Source: Eubacterium sp.
Lineage (GTDB): Bacteria > Bacillota_A > Clostridia > Lachnospirales > Lachnospiraceae
Direction of reading: 5' to 3'
Length of the DNA: 16,429 nucleotides
NCBI GenBank assembly: GCA_017475785.1
Contig: JAFVEX010000089.1
Coordinates: 1-16,429, forward strand
Shown here: piece by piece, positions 6,627 to 13,976 of the stretch
Layout: each line of letters opens with the position of its first letter
How positions within the stretch are numbered: position 1 is the stretch's first letter
The notes under the pieces: generated by a model
What the model saw: the letters and a program-made list of their open reading frames with translations, nothing else
Database searches by the model: none
Told to the model about the DNA's origin: nothing
Made by a program: the position numbers and the translations under genes

Positions 6627-7781
6627 TTATGATTTTCCGGTCTTGTGGTTGGAAACTACATCAAATACGACTGCGATCAGAAGGACTGCGCCTTTTACGA
6701 CGTACTGCCACTGGTCGGACAGTCCGTAGATCGACATGCCCTGGTTGATGACGCCGAGCAGGATCGCGCCGACCATGATACCCGGGACGGAGCCGGATCC
6801 GCCGTATGCGCTCGCGCCGCCGATGAAGCAGGACGCGATCGCGTCCATCTCATACGAGGTACCAAGGTTTCCGTCTACCGATCCGATGCGGGCCGCTACC
6901 AGGAGTCCTGAAAGTCCCGCGAGCAGGCTCATCAGGAAGTATGCCCAGAAATAAACCTTGCGCGGATCAATACCGGAGAGCTTGGTCGCCTTCTCGTTTC
7001 CGCCGACTGCGTAGAAGTAACGGCCGAATACCGTTGTGCTTGTCAGGAACGCAAAGATCAGGACAACCACCAGGATCCAGATCAGCATGACCGGAATTCC
7101 TTTGTAGCTGGAAAGCTTCCACGCATACAGGACAATCAGGAGATCGATCACCGCGATCTTCGCGTAAGCCGCCAGATTGCTGCCGATGTCATATCCGAGC
7201 TTTGCGCGGCGCTGTCTGCTGATCACGGTATAGACCGCAAGAAGCACTGCAATTATGATGCCGACGATCAGCGCGGACGTACATTTCCCGTTTTCCTCCC
7301 CTGTCAGCTTGATATAAGACGCGAACAGGTTCAGGTATTTCTTGTTTGTGATGCTGATGGTGCGGGAATCCAGTACCGCGCGGGCAAGTCCTCTGTACAG
7401 GAACATCCCTGCCAGTGTGCAGATGAACGGCGGAATGTGAATGTAACCGATCAGCCAGCCCTGGAAGATACCGATGACCAGCGATACGATAAGTGCCACA
7501 AAAATCGCCATGCCTGCGCTCATCTTGAGATCCATGATCTTGGACGCCAGAGCGGCCGAGAGACACAGGGTACTGCCGATCGACAGGTCGACGTTACCGC
7601 CGGTCAGGATACACAGCAGCATGCCGCAGGCCATTACCAGCACGTACGCGTTCTGCAGCAGCAGATTTGAGATATTCTGCGCCAGGATCAGCTTTCCCCC
7701 GGTCAGTACGGAGAAAAATACAAATACAACCAGGAGCGCAATCACCATCGTATATTTTTTGATAAAGGTTTTGAAATTCAT
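6627..7781 (-). CDS. gguB: Sugar ABC transporter permease (GguB/MmsB, XylH-like)
   Basis: Inner-membrane permease of the BPD_transp_2 family, 384 aa, with about 9-10 hydrophobic segments. Family features are visible: LTGGNVDLSIGS (about 59-70) near the start of the core, FICTLAGMFLYRGLARA (about 118-134), and SCFIGGASAYGGSGSVPG near the C-terminus, the segment that contacts the ATPase. A 384-residue length with an enlarged central region (about 140-230) fits the multiple-monosaccharide type (GguB/MmsB) better than the shorter ribose type. AAGGAGG lies about 6 nt before the ATG and the ATPase gene ends 19 bp upstream, so it is the last gene of chvE-gguA-gguB. A hairpin about 47 bp downstream ends the unit. 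The assignment to GguB is by likeness and gene order. Confidence 0.88.
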   Translation of the reverse strand: MNFKTFIKKYTMVIALLVVFVFFSVLTGGKLILAQNISNLLLQNAYVLVMACGMLLCILTGGNVDLSIGSTLCLSAALASKIMDLKMSAGMAIFVALIVSLVIGIFQGWLIGYIHIPPFICTLAGMFLYRGLARAVLDSRTISITNKKYLNLFASYIKLTGEENGKCTSALIVGIIIAVLLAVYTVISRQRRAKLGYDIGSNLAAYAKIAVIDLLIVLYAWKLSSYKGIPVMLIWILVVVLIFAFLTSTTVFGRYFYAVGGNEKATKLSGIDPRKVYFWAYFLMSLLAGLSGLLVAARIGSVDGNLGTSYEMDAIASCFIGGASAYGGSGSVPGIMVGAILLGVINQGMSIYGLSDQWQYVVKGAVLLIAVVFDVVSNHKTGKS

Positions 7782-7800
7782 CTGTTCCTCCTTCTACCAC

Positions 7801-9345
7801 TCAGTGCCGGCTGTCAGAGGAAAGGATCGCACTCATGATTTTCTCCTGCGTCGCCTCTGCCGCGGTAAACTCTGTCACCATCTTGCCTTCATTCATTACG
7901 TAGATACGGTCGCACATACCAAGCAGCTCCGGCAGTTCGGAAGAAATCATCACGACCGCCTTGCCCTCGCTGACCATCTTGTTGATAATGCCATAGATCT
8001 CATACTTTGCGCCGACGTCGATACCACGCGTCGGCTCATCGAGGATCAGCACATCCGGCTCGGCAAACAGCCACTTGGACAGCAGAACCTTCTGCTGGTT
8101 TCCGCCGGAAAGGTTTCCCGTAAGCTGCTGTACGCCCGGCGTTTTTGTATTCATCGCTTTTACAAAATCCTCGGCAAATTTGTTTTCCTTCGCCGTATCG
8201 ATGATGCCCCGCTTATTCGCGATTTTTCCCATGCGGGCAAGCGTCGTATTGCGCGCAATGGTGTCAGAAAGGATCAGGCCGTCTGTCTTCCGGTCCTCTG
8301 TCGCGTACGCCAGTCCATGCGCGATCGCGTCCTGCTCATTTTTCAGGAACACTTCTTTTCCGTTGATAAATTCCTGTCCGGAGATCCGGCTTCCGAAGCT
8401 TTTTCCGAACAGGGACTTTGCCAGCTCGGTGCGTCCCGCGCCCTGCAGGCCGGAGAAGCCGACGACCTCTCCTCTGTGTACCTTAAAGCTGATGTTTTCC
8501 GCCATGCACTTCTCAGTGTAGACCGGATGATAAACAGTCCAGTTCTTTGCCTCGAACAGGACTTCAGAGCCGATCTTGTGTTCCCGCTCAGGGTAGCGGT
8601 CCGTGAGTTCACGTCCGACCATGCCGCGGATGATACGCTCCTCATCAATATCATGATTTGGGTTTTCCATGGTCTCTATGGTCGAGCCGTCTCTGAGGAC
8701 TGTGATCTTATCCGCGCAGTACGCGACCTCGTTCAGCTTATGGGTGATGATGATGGATGTCATGCCTTCTTTTTTGAAGCCGAGCAGCATGTCGAGCAGC
8801 ATGCGTGAGTCTTCCTCGTTCAGCGAAGATGTCGGCTCGTCCAGCACCAGAAGCTTTACATTTTTCGAGAGCGCCTTTGCGATCTCGACCAGCTGCTGCT
8901 TGCCTGTACCGATGTCCTTGATCAGTACCGATGATTTTTCCCTCAGTCCGACGCGCTTCATGGCGAGGTCGGCCTGCTTGTATGTTTCATTCCAGTTGAT
9001 CTTGCCGAAGCCGTTTCTGCGCTCATTTCCCAGAAACATATTTTCGGCAATCGTGAGTTCCGGAATCAGGGCGAGTTCCTGGTGGATGATAACGATCCCC
9101 TCTTTTTCGGAATCACGTATCGTACTGAATTTACATTCTTTTCCGTTATATACTATCTCTCCTTCGTATTCTCCCGTCGGGATTGTTCCCGAGAGTACAT
9201 TCATCAGGGTGGATTTTCCAGCTCCGTTTTCCCCGACGAGCGCGTGGATCTCTCCGCGCTCGACCTTCAAATTGACGTCGTCGAGCGCTTTGACGCCCGG
9301 ATAGAGCTTTGTAATATGCTTCATCTCCAAAATGGTGTCCGCCAC
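7801..9345 (-). CDS. gguA: Sugar ABC transporter ATPase, two tandem ABC domains (GguA/MmsA)
   Basis: Energises monosaccharide import, 514 aa, cytoplasmic. Domain 1: Walker A GENGAGKST (38-46), signature region DIGTGKQQLVEIAKAL (144-159) and Walker B VLDEPTSSL (167-175). Domain 2: the degenerate Walker A GLQGAGRT (299-306), LSGGNQQKV (412-420) and ILDEPTRGIDVGAKYEIY (about 434-451). One canonical and one degenerate Walker A is normal for this AraG/XylG/MglA-like group. The start is GTG at 9345 with GGGAGG 7 nt upstream. It follows the ChvE-like gene after a 112-bp gap containing a hairpin and precedes the permease. The order SBP-ATPase-permease and the ChvE-like partner favour GguA. Confidence 0.92.
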   Translation of the reverse strand: MADTILEMKHITKLYPGVKALDDVNLKVERGEIHALVGENGAGKSTLMNVLSGTIPTGEYEGEIVYNGKECKFSTIRDSEKEGIVIIHQELALIPELTIAENMFLGNERRNGFGKINWNETYKQADLAMKRVGLREKSSVLIKDIGTGKQQLVEIAKALSKNVKLLVLDEPTSSLNEEDSRMLLDMLLGFKKEGMTSIIITHKLNEVAYCADKITVLRDGSTIETMENPNHDIDEERIIRGMVGRELTDRYPEREHKIGSEVLFEAKNWTVYHPVYTEKCMAENISFKVHRGEVVGFSGLQGAGRTELAKSLFGKSFGSRISGQEFINGKEVFLKNEQDAIAHGLAYATEDRKTDGLILSDTIARNTTLARMGKIANKRGIIDTAKENKFAEDFVKAMNTKTPGVQQLTGNLSGGNQQKVLLSKWLFAEPDVLILDEPTRGIDVGAKYEIYGIINKMVSEGKAVVMISSELPELLGMCDRIYVMNEGKMVTEFTAAEATQEKIMSAILSSDSRH

Positions 9346-9378
9346 AGATATACCTCCCGTACTGTCTGAATTGAGAAT

Positions 9379-9413
9379 GGGGCTGCCGCACCAGAAAGCA
9401 GTGCGACAGCCTC
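9379..9413 (-). terminator. Intercistronic hairpin between the binding-protein and ATPase genes
   Basis: GGGGCTG-C-CGCAC (9379-9391) pairs with GTGCG-A-CAGCC-TC (9401-9413) around a 9-nt loop. On the - strand no U-run follows, so it is probably a leaky terminator or 3' stabiliser that keeps binding-protein mRNA above that of the membrane and ATPase genes, as is common in such operons. Its arms resemble those of the hairpin at 6530-6580. Confidence 0.6.
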
Positions 9414-9457
9414 GTATTTCCTATGACTGTGAAAACCTGATTGTCAGTTTTCCGTCA

Positions 9458-10711
9458 TCATGATGTCGGATGCGGATATCCGTCGTCATCCATGGTGTAG
9501 TAACCGGTGTCAACAAGTTCTTCCTGAATATTGTCTTTTGTTACGACTGAAGGTGTCAGCAGGAAGGATTTGACAGGGCCTGCGCCGTTGTCATAGGACT
9601 CTGTGTCATAGACGCAGTCGAAGTCCCAGCCTGCAGAGGAGATCAGTCCTTCGTCCGGCGTCTCGCCGTTCAGGATTGCGACGCCAAGGTCAAGTGTTAC
9701 GACTGCCTCGTTTGCCACTGCCTTATAAACGGTCATGGTCTGCTTTCCGTCTACGATGTTTGCGAGGTTCGCCTCATCGCCGTCCTGACCGGTGATGATG
9801 ATGTCGTTTGTTCCTGCGTAGTCGGATTCAATTGCCTGTGTTACGCCAAGTGCTGTGGAGTCATTGGAGCAAAGCGCAACGTCAAGCTGTGTTCCATCGG
9901 AGTAGTTGGAAGCCAGGATGTTCTGGAAACGGTTCATAGCCTTATCAGTTGCCCATGTCGGGGTAGCGACCTGATCAAAGGAAGTCTGCCCGGACTGAAC
10001 GACCAGCTTGCCCTCGTCGATGTACGGTCCAAGGACATCGTACGCGCCGCGGAAGAAAACGCCTGCGTTGTTGTCGGCCGGGTCACCTGCTGTAAACTCG
10101 ATATTGAACGGGCCTTCTGCATTGTCCAGATCCAGCTGGTCGCGCACGAACTCGCCCTGCATCTTACCGACAGTGTAGTTGTCGAAGGATACATAGTAGC
10201 TGACTGCGTCGCTGTTCATGATCAGACGGTCATAGGAGATTACCGGGATGCCGGCGTCCTTTGCGTCTTCCAGAACACGGGTGACAGACTCGCCGTCAAC
10301 CGGAACGATTACCAGCAGGTCAACATTTTCTGCGATCAGACCTTCGATGTCTTTGATCTGCTGATCGATCTTGTTGTCGGAGAAGATCAGTTTTACATTG
10401 TAGCCCTGGCCCTCGAACTGCTGCTGCAGGAAGGATCCGTCACGATTCCAGCGCTCAAGAGATTTTGCCGGCATCAGAAGACCGACTGTGCCTTTTTCGC
10501 CTGTTGTCTCTGCCGCTGCGGAAGATGCTGCTTCAGCTGCGGAAGACGCTGCTTCAGCTGTGGAAGACGCTGCTTCAGCTGCGGAAGATGCTGCTTCAGC
10601 TGCGGAAGACGCTGCTGCGGATGATGCGCTGTCAGACGCGCCGCCGCAGCCTGCAAGCATTGCGGCACCCATTGCGGCAGAAAGCAGAATGCTGAGAAGT
10701 TTCTTTTTCAT
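9458..10711 (-). CDS. chvE: ChvE-like multiple-sugar-binding lipoprotein
   Basis: Extracytoplasmic substrate-binding protein of an aldose ABC importer, 417 aa. The ATG at 10711 is chosen for its AGGAGG 6 nt upstream; the longer frame adds 13 residues without a signal. MKKKLLS, a hydrophobic stretch and lipobox LAGC (Cys22) mark a lipoprotein. Residues about 25-70 are a Ser/Ala/Glu linker made by a 21-bp repeat. The rest is a two-lobe periplasmic-binding fold with close ChvE likeness: MPAKSLERWNRDG, ISYDRLIMNSDAVSYYVSFDN, GPFNIEFTAGDPADNNA, SGQTSFDQVATPTW and GQDGDEANLANIVDG. ChvE binds several monosaccharides (glucose, galactose, arabinose, xylose), so substrate is not fixed. It heads the transporter operon, behind a terminator and its own candidate promoter. 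Confidence 0.9.
   Translation of the reverse strand: MKKKLLSILLSAAMGAAMLAGCGGASDSASSAAASSAAEAASSAAEAASSTAEAASSAAEAASSAAAETTGEKGTVGLLMPAKSLERWNRDGSFLQQQFEGQGYNVKLIFSDNKIDQQIKDIEGLIAENVDLLVIVPVDGESVTRVLEDAKDAGIPVISYDRLIMNSDAVSYYVSFDNYTVGKMQGEFVRDQLDLDNAEGPFNIEFTAGDPADNNAGVFFRGAYDVLGPYIDEGKLVVQSGQTSFDQVATPTWATDKAMNRFQNILASNYSDGTQLDVALCSNDSTALGVTQAIESDYAGTNDIIITGQDGDEANLANIVDGKQTMTVYKAVANEAVVTLDLGVAILNGETPDEGLISSAGWDFDCVYDTESYDNGAGPVKSFLLTPSVVTKDNIQEELVDTGYYTMDDDGYPHPTS
10515..10619. repeat. Five 21-bp tandem repeats encoding the lipoprotein linker
   Basis: Five adjacent 21-bp units (10515-10535, 10536-10556, 10557-10577, 10578-10598, 10599-10619), mostly differing at one to three bases. In the gene's frame they encode heptads of the type SAAEAAS between the lipid anchor and the sugar-binding domain. 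Unit number could change by slippage without breaking the frame. Confidence 0.88.
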
Positions 10712-10783
10712 TTCTTTCCTCCTTTGGATGTATTTTGGGATATATTCCACTTCTGTTTTCTGTTCTTGTTTAAGAACAATTGC

Positions 10784-10846
10784 TGTTTACATTTTCAAAT
10801 TTATACGAAAGTATACCCAAAATAAAGAGGATATTCTTGCACTTCC
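10784..10846 (-). promoter_or_regulatory. Candidate promoter and cre-like site of the chvE-gguA-gguB operon
   Basis: On the - strand two -10 candidates are TATACT (10810-10815) and TATAAA (10800-10805); neither has a good -35, suggesting activator need. The inverted repeat TATAC-GAAA-GTATA (10802-10815) overlaps them. The 14-mer at 10784-10797 matches the CcpA cre consensus TGWAANCGNTNWCA at 12 of 14 positions but has TG in place of the central CG. It would lie at the transcription start, a repressing position. A further perfect inverted repeat TGTTCTT-GTTT-AAGAACA lies in the leader at 10761-10778. Confidence 0.35.
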
Positions 10847-10849
10847 CAC

Positions 10850-10879
10850 AAAGAAAAACCGGCAGCACAGCCGCCGGTT
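10850..10879 (-). terminator. Rho-independent terminator after the XylF-like gene
   Basis: On the - strand, an AACCGGCGGC / TGCCGGTT-type stem with a short loop (10857-10879) is followed by TTTTTCTTT (10850-10858). It closes the sensor-kinase-regulator-lipoprotein operon about 50 bp after the stop and separates it from the transporter operon. Confidence 0.85.
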
Positions 10880-10893
10880 CGTCATTTTCAATA

Positions 10894-10933
10894 GCACTTT
10901 TTTGCTTTGATCTGCACTTTTTTGATATGATCA
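10894..10933 (-). promoter_or_regulatory. 20-bp direct repeat, candidate response-regulator binding site
   Basis: Two head-to-tail 20-bp copies (10894-10913 and 10914-10933) share 17 of 20 bases, including GCACTTTTTTG. A third AAGTGC box (10839-10844, - strand) sits at the -35 region of one chvE promoter candidate. Paired direct repeats about two helical turns apart are typical of AraC-type DNA-binding domains such as that of the neighbouring YesN-like regulator. The pair overlaps the end of the XylF-like gene. Confidence 0.4.
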
Positions 10934-12007
10934 GTCATTTACATTCAAATAAACTTCCTCCCGCAGATGAAAGCCGCTTCCGATCACTACCTCGTCAATA
11001 TTCTCTCTGTCGACCGCAACCGGCTCGATGTTCATGTAAGGAATCCCGTATTCATCGCCGCTCATGTGCCCTGTCCCCTGAATCTTCTCACCTTTCGCGA
11101 GCGCCACGGCACATTCCGCCGCTTTTGAGGCCAGTTCTTCGATCGGTTTATATGCGGTCATGGCCTGTGTTCCCTCGACGATGCGCTGGCAGGCTTCCAG
11201 ATCCGCATCCTGGCCTACGACTGTCACCTGACCAGCTATCCGCCGCTCGGAGAGGTACTGCACCACGCCGCCCGCCAGAGAATCATTTCCGCACATGATC
11301 GCCTTGACGCCGCTCATATAGGTCTCATGTGTACTGAGGTATTCAAAGGCTTCTTCCGTCTTCCACTCTTTGGCGTAGTATTCGTCGACGATCTCAAATC
11401 CTTTTCCGCTGATTTCCTGATCAAACCCCTTGTCCAGCAGAGTGACATTATAATCCTTCATGGGACCGGTGATTTTCAGGATTTTTCCGCCGTCAGGCAT
11501 CGCCTTTTCAATTGCCTGCGCCATCAGGCGGCCGACAGATTCGCTGTTTACCGAAATATACAGAGAGTAATCCGTGTTCAGCATCATCCTGTCATATGAG
11601 ATCACCGGAACGCCGGCCGCCCTGGCGCGCGCAGCTGCCTCCGAGAGCGCGTCGGTCTCTACCGGTATGACCACGATCGCATCCATCTTTTTTCCAAGAA
11701 AATAATCGATCTGCCTGATCTGCTCATCGACGTCGCCGAATGCATTCTGTACATTCACCTCTGCGCCGAGCGCACGCGCCGTGGAGACAAAGATGTCCCG
11801 GTCCTTCAGCCACCGTTCCTGCACCATCGAGTCAAATGACACCCCGATCTGCAGCTTGTCCTTCTCCGGCGCGCTGTTTTCCCGGACGGCAGTGTCCGTG
11901 CCGGCTCCGCATCCAGCCATAAAGACAGAGAGCAGACAGATCAGGAGCACTGCGGCATTCCTTCGCATGTTCCGGCAGGGTCTTCCTGTTCGCTTTTCTG
12001 ATTTCAT
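10931..12007 (-). CDS. XylF-like sugar-binding lipoprotein in the signalling operon
   Basis: 358 aa substrate-binding protein. A basic N-terminus and hydrophobic stretch end in lipobox FMAGC (Cys33). The mature part resembles the xylose-binding protein XylF along its length: VQERWLKDRDIFVSTARALGA, DAIVVIPVE, AGVPVISYDRMM, YISVNSESVGRLMAQ, CGNDSLAGGVVQYLSE, VVGQDADLEACQRIVEGTQAMTAYKPI and the late GFH. The ATG overlaps the response-regulator stop as ATGA with GAGAGG upstream, so it is translationally coupled to the regulator rather than to a transporter. A terminator follows. This suggests a role in sensing, as a co-receptor or ligand feeder, or an alternative binding protein for the downstream transporter. 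Substrate is probably a pentose or other aldose; function is inferred. Confidence 0.88.
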   Translation of the reverse strand: MKSEKRTGRPCRNMRRNAAVLLICLLSVFMAGCGAGTDTAVRENSAPEKDKLQIGVSFDSMVQERWLKDRDIFVSTARALGAEVNVQNAFGDVDEQIRQIDYFLGKKMDAIVVIPVETDALSEAAARARAAGVPVISYDRMMLNTDYSLYISVNSESVGRLMAQAIEKAMPDGGKILKITGPMKDYNVTLLDKGFDQEISGKGFEIVDEYYAKEWKTEEAFEYLSTHETYMSGVKAIMCGNDSLAGGVVQYLSERRIAGQVTVVGQDADLEACQRIVEGTQAMTAYKPIEELASKAAECAVALAKGEKIQGTGHMSGDEYGIPYMNIEPVAVDRENIDEVVIGSGFHLREEVYLNVND

Positions 12008-13605
12008 GGCTGCACCTCTCCGCGGAATTCTGTCGGGGTCTTGCCGACATTTTTCTTGAAGATCCTCGAGAAATAATTCGGATCGGTATAGCCGACCTCC
12101 AGGCAGATCTCCCGCATCGGTTTGTTGGTCTGTATCATCAGTTCCTTGGCTCTCCCGAGCCTTCTTCCCGTCAGGTACTCCATAAAGGTCTCGCCTGTCT
12201 TCTCTTTAAACAGACGCGAGAGGTAGTAAAAGCTGACATCCTCGTCGCGCGAGATGCCTTCCAGGGAGAGATCCGGATCGGAGTATTCGTTGTCCACGCG
12301 GTTTCTGACCCGCGAAACCAAATTGGCATTTTCCCGTCTCCGTTTATCCGCAATGTAATCCGCGGTCTGCAAAATGTGCGACACAAACCAGCTTTCCAGC
12401 GCGCCCAGATCATTTGTATTCATCACGTCGGGCAGATAAGATGAGCGGGACATAAAGTAGTAGGTAAGGCCGACGGCCTGATGCGCCATCAGCTCAGCGC
12501 GCAGCACAAACTCCAGGATCTTTACCCTGATATCCATGAGCGCCTCCGCGTAATTGGTCTCCATCCATTTGAAGAACTGCTTCGCGTATTTCCGGCTGTT
12601 TTCCGCATCGCCCTGCTCAATCGCGTGGAACAGCTGCTTCTCTGTCTCGATGGGATAATTCTCAGCAAATCTGATATCGCTCTTGACGTCCTTCGCGTGC
12701 GCGACACCAGCGTCTGTGATGCGCAACGCGCCGAGCGCTTCCCGGTAGGACTCTTCGAGTTCGGGGAGCGGCTTGACGGTTCCGATACCTATCCTGAACC
12801 CGCCCGCAAAGGCATCCTGCAGTGTTTCCCGCAGCTGCCTCGCGCGCTCGATCACGTCTGTTCTCTGATTGTAATCAAAATGTTCTGCATCTGTTTCGAG
12901 GAAACACGTGATTTTTCCGCTGATCATAGGACCGGCCAGACAGGGCATATGATTTTTCACAAGTTCTCTGATCTTCGCCTCATTTTCCTGAAGAATAATA
13001 CCTGCCTCGACAGGAAGCCCGGACACAGGCTGGCTTTTTTGCAGACTGCAGGCGATCACCAGCATATATCCGTAACTGCTCTGTATCCCGAGCAGATCCC
13101 TGTACCGCTCAAGATTTGTGTCAAAATTCTCCTGAAACAGAACGGAATAGATAAAGCTGCTTTCGATCAGCGGGTAAACTGTCTCGATCTCCTCCCGGAT
13201 CTTCAGACTGATTCTTCTGGCCTCGCGCTCCTTGTCGATCTGGTTGATGGCGCGAGAGAGAACGTCGAGGATCGTCTTGCGGTCAAAGGGCTTGTTGAGA
13301 TAGTCCATGACGCCGAGGCTGATGGATTCCTTTGCGTAATCAAACCGGTCATAGGCGCTGACCACGATAAAGATCACCTCGGGATTGACCCGCTGGATCT
13401 CCCGCATGGCGTCGATTCCGTTGATCCCCGGCATCTGGATGTCCATGAAGGCAATATCCGGGCGGAATTGTTCCGCAAGCGTGATCACTTCACGGCCGGT
13501 CTTGGCGGACATGACCTCACATTCATCCCCGTAGGCCCTCTCTATGATCATGCGGAGGGAGTCGATCACGATCCCTTCATCATCTGCAAGCATTATCCTG
13601 TACAT
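12004..13605 (-). CDS. YesN-type response regulator (receiver + AraC-type HTH)
   Basis: 533 aa cytoplasmic transcription regulator paired with the upstream kinase. The receiver domain (about 1-125) shows the acidic pair D8/D9, phospho-acceptor D55 in FMDIQMPG, VVSAYDR and the conserved Lys in LNKPFD. A long central part (about 130-420), usual for YesN-like proteins, has no recognised motif. The C-terminal AraC-type double HTH (about 428-533) includes YYLSRLFKEKTGETFMEYL and the signature GYTDPNYFSRIFKKNVGKTPTEFR. A purine-rich site (AGGGGG) lies 5 nt before the ATG. It is separated from the kinase gene by about 330 bp dominated by a 25-bp repeat array, but overlaps the next gene by 4 bp. Its likely target is the chvE-gguA-gguB promoter, by analogy with XylFII-LytS-YesN systems. 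Confidence 0.93.
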   Translation of the reverse strand: MYRIMLADDEGIVIDSLRMIIERAYGDECEVMSAKTGREVITLAEQFRPDIAFMDIQMPGINGIDAMREIQRVNPEVIFIVVSAYDRFDYAKESISLGVMDYLNKPFDRKTILDVLSRAINQIDKEREARRISLKIREEIETVYPLIESSFIYSVLFQENFDTNLERYRDLLGIQSSYGYMLVIACSLQKSQPVSGLPVEAGIILQENEAKIRELVKNHMPCLAGPMISGKITCFLETDAEHFDYNQRTDVIERARQLRETLQDAFAGGFRIGIGTVKPLPELEESYREALGALRITDAGVAHAKDVKSDIRFAENYPIETEKQLFHAIEQGDAENSRKYAKQFFKWMETNYAEALMDIRVKILEFVLRAELMAHQAVGLTYYFMSRSSYLPDVMNTNDLGALESWFVSHILQTADYIADKRRRENANLVSRVRNRVDNEYSDPDLSLEGISRDEDVSFYYLSRLFKEKTGETFMEYLTGRRLGRAKELMIQTNKPMREICLEVGYTDPNYFSRIFKKNVGKTPTEFRGEVQP

Positions 13606-13693
13606 ATCTTCCCCCTGCGGCGGACTTCCATTCAGATCCTGCAGGCCGTATCAGCCGCTGATTTCGTCAGACTGACTCCGTCCTCTGCTGCCC

Positions 13694-13976
13694 TGCTGCC
13701 TTCGCTGTCCCGTTGCCTCGCTGTCTTCGCTGCTCTGCTGCCTCGCTGCCTTAGCTGTCCTGCCGCCTCACTGTCTTTGCGGCCTTGCTGCCTCGCTGCC
13801 TTCGCTATCCTGCCGGCTCACTGTCTTCGCTGTCCTGCCGCCTCGCTGTCTTCGCTGTCCTGCTGCCTCACTGTCTTCGCGGCCTTGCTGCCTCACTGTC
13901 TTCGCTGTCCCGTTGCCTCGCTGTCCTGCCGCCTCACTGTCTTTGCGGCCCTGCTGCCTCATTGGCTTCGCTGTCC
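13694..13976. repeat. 25-bp tandem repeat array (about 11 copies) between kinase and regulator genes
   Basis: Ten full 25-bp units plus one 16-bp unit (13911-13926) run from 13711 to 13976, preceded by a 17-bp partial unit at 13694-13710. Units share the core GCCTC(A/G)CTGTCTTCGC with scattered changes. There are no spacers. The kinase stop codon (13934-13936) lies in the array, and the kinase's last 14 residues are repeat-encoded. Because 25 is not a multiple of 3, copy changes would shift frames. The array fills most of the gap between kinase and regulator; the remaining 13606-13693 holds only the regulator's ribosome site and small palindromes such as CTGATTTCGTCAG. On the mRNA strand the array is purine-rich. 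Confidence 0.92.

Noticed and set aside
7474..8808. 444-codon open frame on the + strand
   Set aside because: It is antisense to the clearly recognisable permease and ATPase genes, with no family likeness.
10488..10910. + strand frame with repeated AAEDAAS units
   Set aside because: It is the mirror of the lipoprotein linker repeat; the - strand has a lipobox, ribosome site and full sugar-binding domain.
13694..13976. Possible CRISPR array or repeat-protein gene
   Set aside because: The 25-bp units have no spacers. The period is not a multiple of three, so no single repeated peptide is encoded, and the - strand frame 13768-13989 only reads through because the repeat lacks frequent stops.
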